Assembly (NCBI GenBank): GCA_039811225.1
Contig: JBDHYG010000019.1
Span: 1 to 46,844, forward strand
Reading direction: 5' to 3'
Length of the DNA stretch: 46,844 nt
DNA from: JAFDXJ01 sp039811225
Lineage (GTDB): Bacteria; Bacteroidota; Bacteroidia; Chitinophagales; Chitinophagaceae
Positions 44,057 to 46,844 of the stretch are shown here, one piece after another (positions within the stretch are counted from its first letter, which is position 1; each line of letters begins with the position of its first letter). The notes below the pieces were generated by a model. It made no database searches, was not told where the DNA came from, and was given only the letters and a program-made list of their open reading frames with translations. The position numbers and the translations under genes are program-made.

Positions 44057-45706
44057 ATGGCCAAATATATTTTTGTAACCGGCGGTGTAACCAGTAGCCT
44101 GGGTAAAGGGATCATTGCTGCCAGCCTCGCTAAACTTTTGCAGGCAAGAGGCTTCAGTGTGACTATCCAGAAATTAGATCCCTATATCAATATTGACCCG
44201 GGCACCCTGAACCCGTATGAACACGGGGAATGTTATGTAACGGAAGACGGTGCTGAAACAGATCTCGACCTCGGCCACTATGAAAGATTCCTGAATATAT
44301 TTACTTCACAGGCCAATAATGTAACGACCGGCCGCATTTATCAAACAGTTATTAGCCGGGAACGGGCGGGAGATTTCCTGGGAAAAACTGTTCAGGTGAT
44401 CCCGCATATTACCGATGAAATAAAAAGACGGATGTTGCTCCTGGGCAAAGATGGGAAATATGATATTGTCATTACCGAAATTGGTGGTACTGTCGGTGAT
44501 ATTGAAAGCCTGCCTTTCATCGAAGCTGTGCGCCAGTTGCAATGGGAATTACCGGAAGAAGATGTTGCCGTGATCCATCTTACCCTGATTCCTTATTTGC
44601 GTGCAGCAAAAGAATTGAAAACAAAACCTACCCAACACAGCGTGAAGATGCTGAGTGAAACCGGTGTCCACCCGGATGTCCTGGTGTGCCGCACGGAAGA
44701 GCCATTAAGCAATGAATTGAAACATAAAGTGGCGCTTTTTTGTAATGTAAAAACAGAAGCCGTTATTGAAGCGTTGGATGCTTCCACCATTTATGAAGTG
44801 CCTTTAATGATGCTGCGGGAAAAACTGGATGTGATGTGTATGCGCAAATTAAAGATCACCAATTATAAAGAACCGGACCTGGAATACTGGAAAGTTTTTT
44901 TAAACAAATTGAAATACCCCAAAAGCAAAGTTACCATTGGCCTCATTGGTAAATACCTTGAATTGCAGGATGCCTATAAATCTATTCTTGAAAGTTTTAT
45001 TCATGCCGGTGCGGTGAACGAAGTGAAAGTTCAGGTGATCAATTTGCACAGTGAACATATAACGCCTGAAAATGTAGCAGAGAAAATGGAAGGCCTTGAT
45101 GGCTTATTGGTTGCTCCCGGATTTGGGAACAGGGGAACAGAAGGCAAAATTATTTCGGTAAAATATGCCCGCGAACATGGTTTACCATTTTTTGGAATTT
45201 GCCTGGGCATGCAAATGGCCGTTATCGAATTTGCCCGGAATGTGCTGAAATTAACAGATGCCCATTCCACTGAAATGGCCCCGGATTGCAAAGAACCCGT
45301 CATCAATATGATGGAAGAACAAAAGCAAATTAAGATGATTGGGGGCACCATGCGATTAGGCGCATATCCCTGTGAAATCAAAGAAGGCAGCCTGGCCTAT
45401 AAAATATATAACAATACCCTGATCTCTGAAAGGCACCGGCACCGTTACGAATTTAATGGAGCCTACCTGGAAAGATTTGAAGGAGCAGGTATGATGGCCA
45501 GCGGTATTAACCCGGATACAGGACTCGTGGAAATAATGGAAATCCCGGAACACCCATTCTTTATCGGTGTGCAGTATCACCCGGAGCTGAAGAGTACCGT
45601 AGTAAATCCTGCCCCGTTGTTTGTGCATTTTATCGAAGCAGCCAAAAAATTTAATGAACAAAAAAATTCCATTAAGTCAGGCTCGCTCCATAAAGAAACC
45701 ATTTAA
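44057..45706 (+). CDS. pyrG: CTP synthase
   Basis: This 549-residue protein has an N-terminal amidoligase domain (1-270) starting KYIFVTGGVTSSLGKGI, with DPYINIDPGTLNPYEHGECYVTEDGAETDLDLGHYERF. The C-terminal glutamine amidotransferase domain (about 295-535) has GICLGMQ with the nucleophile Cys and YHPE for the triad His and Glu. It makes CTP from UTP and is normally inhibited by CTP. It stands alone, with a long leader and its own promoter box. Confidence 0.97.
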   Translation: MAKYIFVTGGVTSSLGKGIIAASLAKLLQARGFSVTIQKLDPYINIDPGTLNPYEHGECYVTEDGAETDLDLGHYERFLNIFTSQANNVTTGRIYQTVISRERAGDFLGKTVQVIPHITDEIKRRMLLLGKDGKYDIVITEIGGTVGDIESLPFIEAVRQLQWELPEEDVAVIHLTLIPYLRAAKELKTKPTQHSVKMLSETGVHPDVLVCRTEEPLSNELKHKVALFCNVKTEAVIEALDASTIYEVPLMMLREKLDVMCMRKLKITNYKEPDLEYWKVFLNKLKYPKSKVTIGLIGKYLELQDAYKSILESFIHAGAVNEVKVQVINLHSEHITPENVAEKMEGLDGLLVAPGFGNRGTEGKIISVKYAREHGLPFFGICLGMQMAVIEFARNVLKLTDAHSTEMAPDCKEPVINMMEEQKQIKMIGGTMRLGAYPCEIKEGSLAYKIYNNTLISERHRHRYEFNGAYLERFEGAGMMASGINPDTGLVEIMEIPEHPFFIGVQYHPELKSTVVNPAPLFVHFIEAAKKFNEQKNSIKSGSLHKETI

Positions 45707-45721
45707 CCGATAACCCTTTTT

Positions 45722-45766
45722 GGCAGCAATATTCCCGTGAGGCCCAGCTGCCGACATTACTTTTTT
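45722..45766 (+). terminator. Weak possible terminator after pyrG
   Basis: GGCAGC (45722-45727) pairs with GCTGCC (45747-45752), but the T6 run begins eight bases later. Its position, 15 bases after the pyrG stop, fits a terminator. The stem is short. Confidence 0.3.
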
Positions 45767-45814
45767 ATCAATTCTTTTTAGAAAAAGAAACTATTTTCAC
45801 TCAAATATTTTATT

Positions 45815-46844
45815 ATGAATGCATTGAAAAAAATTGTTTGGATCGTTATTTTATTTTGTTCGATTAACTCATTTGCTCAACCTCCCAAGGGCCTGCATTG
45901 GGCTACAGAAGGGAATGCCTATTACAAAACAGAAAATGGCGGTATAGCAAAAATTTCCTTACCGGATTTAAAAATGGAAATGGTTGCCGATCGAAAAGAT
46001 TTTATCCCGGCAGGAAAAACTGATGCACTAAAAATCCGGAACTTTTTCTTTTCACCAGACAACAAAAGCATTTTAATCTATACCAATTCCAAAAAAGTAT
46101 GGCGGTATGATACACGCGGCGATTACTGGGTACTCAACCTGCAGGACCATTCCTTAAAGCAATTAGGAAAATCCCTGCCCGCTTCTTCGCTCATGTTTGC
46201 TAAATTTTCACCCGATAATTCCAAAGTGGCCTATGTAAGCAACCACAACATTTATGTAGAAGACCTGGCATCCGGCACCATTACACCATTGACAACAGAT
46301 GGTACTGACCGGTTGATAAACGGCACTTTTGATTGGGCCTATGAAGAAGAGTTTGGTTGCCGGGATGGTTTCCGCTGGAGTCCGGATAGTAAATCTATCG
46401 CCTATTGGCAAATCGATGCCAGTAAGATCCGGAATTTCCTGATGATAGATAATACGGATTCTATTTATTCATTTACCATACCCGTAGAATATCCGAAAGC
46501 AGGGCAAGATCCCTCTTCCTGCAAAGTCGGTATCGTCCGCATCGCAACCGGAAAAACAAAATGGATGGATGTTCCGGGTGATCCGGTTCAACATTATATT
46601 CCCCGCATGGAATGGACCGAAGATCCTTCAGCAATTATTTTGCAACAACTCAACCGTAAACAAAATGAAAGTAACATTATAGTATGTGATGCAAATTCAG
46701 GTAAAGCCAATACGATTTATTCGGAATCGGATAAAGCCTGGATAGATATTAAAAGCCGCTGGAATGATGACGACCCGAAAGGCTGGGACTGGATCAATGG
46801 TGGGAAAGCATTTGTATGGGTTAGTGAAAAAGACGGTTGGCGCC
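45815..46844 (+). CDS. Dipeptidyl peptidase IV (S9B), N-terminal part (truncated by window edge)
   Basis: An open frame from the ATG at 45815 runs 343 codons to the window edge without a stop. A signal peptide (ending NSFAQ, about residue 22) precedes a beta-propeller domain with WD-like repeats (FFFSPDNKSILIYTN, AKFSPDNSKVAYVS, FRWSPDSKSIAYWQ). DWAYEEEFGCRDGF contains the Glu-Glu pair that binds the substrate N-terminus in DPP IV. The catalytic alpha/beta-hydrolase domain would lie downstream. It removes X-Pro or X-Ala dipeptides from peptides in the periplasm, which fits a peptide-feeding organism. Confidence 0.92.
   Translation, partial: MNALKKIVWIVILFCSINSFAQPPKGLHWATEGNAYYKTENGGIAKISLPDLKMEMVADRKDFIPAGKTDALKIRNFFFSPDNKSILIYTNSKKVWRYDTRGDYWVLNLQDHSLKQLGKSLPASSLMFAKFSPDNSKVAYVSNHNIYVEDLASGTITPLTTDGTDRLINGTFDWAYEEEFGCRDGFRWSPDSKSIAYWQIDASKIRNFLMIDNTDSIYSFTIPVEYPKAGQDPSSCKVGIVRIATGKTKWMDVPGDPVQHYIPRMEWTEDPSAIILQQLNRKQNESNIIVCDANSGKANTIYSESDKAWIDIKSRWNDDDPKGWDWINGGKAFVWVSEKDGWR

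Overview
The window looks like chromosome of a Bacteroidota bacterium, most likely Chitinophagaceae or a close relative. The evidence is a Bacteroidota-style -7 promoter box (TAnnTTTG) upstream of many genes, a metalloprotease ending in a type IX secretion sorting domain, a TonB-dependent receptor, a bacillithiol gene (bshB1), DUF4294 and DUF6263 proteins, and a CcmE of the Cys-type. It is mostly housekeeping sequence. I found no insertion sequence, CRISPR array, integrase or phage structural gene, and no gene-free stretch over 300 bases. The longest gaps (7973-8223, 23778-24015, 21027-21257, 6312-6362 plus flanks, 8298-8511, 43846-44056) are AT-rich and hold only the sites listed.

Region 1 (1-7972, all minus strand) is the most unusual. 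In transcription order it holds an APC-family amino-acid permease, a TAATG-overlapping small ORF, a secreted beta-lactamase-family serine hydrolase, a FIST-domain protein, a secreted NTF2-like protein, an AmpG-like MFS transporter, a second FIST protein, and the first 131 residues of a soluble histidine kinase. I read it as a possible nutrient or cell-wall-fragment sensing and uptake locus in which the FIST proteins sense for a kinase that has no sensor domain of its own.

Region 2 (8224-21238) holds tRNA-Ala(GGC), a secreted M28 peptidase, hldD, purL with a structured leader, a three-gene endolysin-like cassette, a class III aminotransferase, a gamma carbonic anhydrase, rsgA, an AI-2E-family transporter, and a divergent YtxH / Holin-X / coiled-coil cassette.

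Region 3 (21258-30350, minus strand) holds a T9SS-exported M12B-like metalloprotease, miaA, an NtrC-like regulator lacking its DNA-binding domain, a TonB-dependent receptor, pdhB and a DUF6263 lipoprotein.

Region 4 (30412-46844, mostly plus strand) holds dnaG convergent with mutS, then ccmE-ccmF, a DUF4294 protein, bshB1, a fatty-acid desaturase, an acyl-CoA dehydrogenase, a secreted protein with a terpene-cyclase-like DxDD motif, yggS, pyrG with a possible attenuator in its leader, and the start of a dipeptidyl peptidase IV gene that runs off the window.

Several start sites were moved inward from the longest reading frame, because those frames began at TTG or GTG inside promoter or neighbouring sequence.
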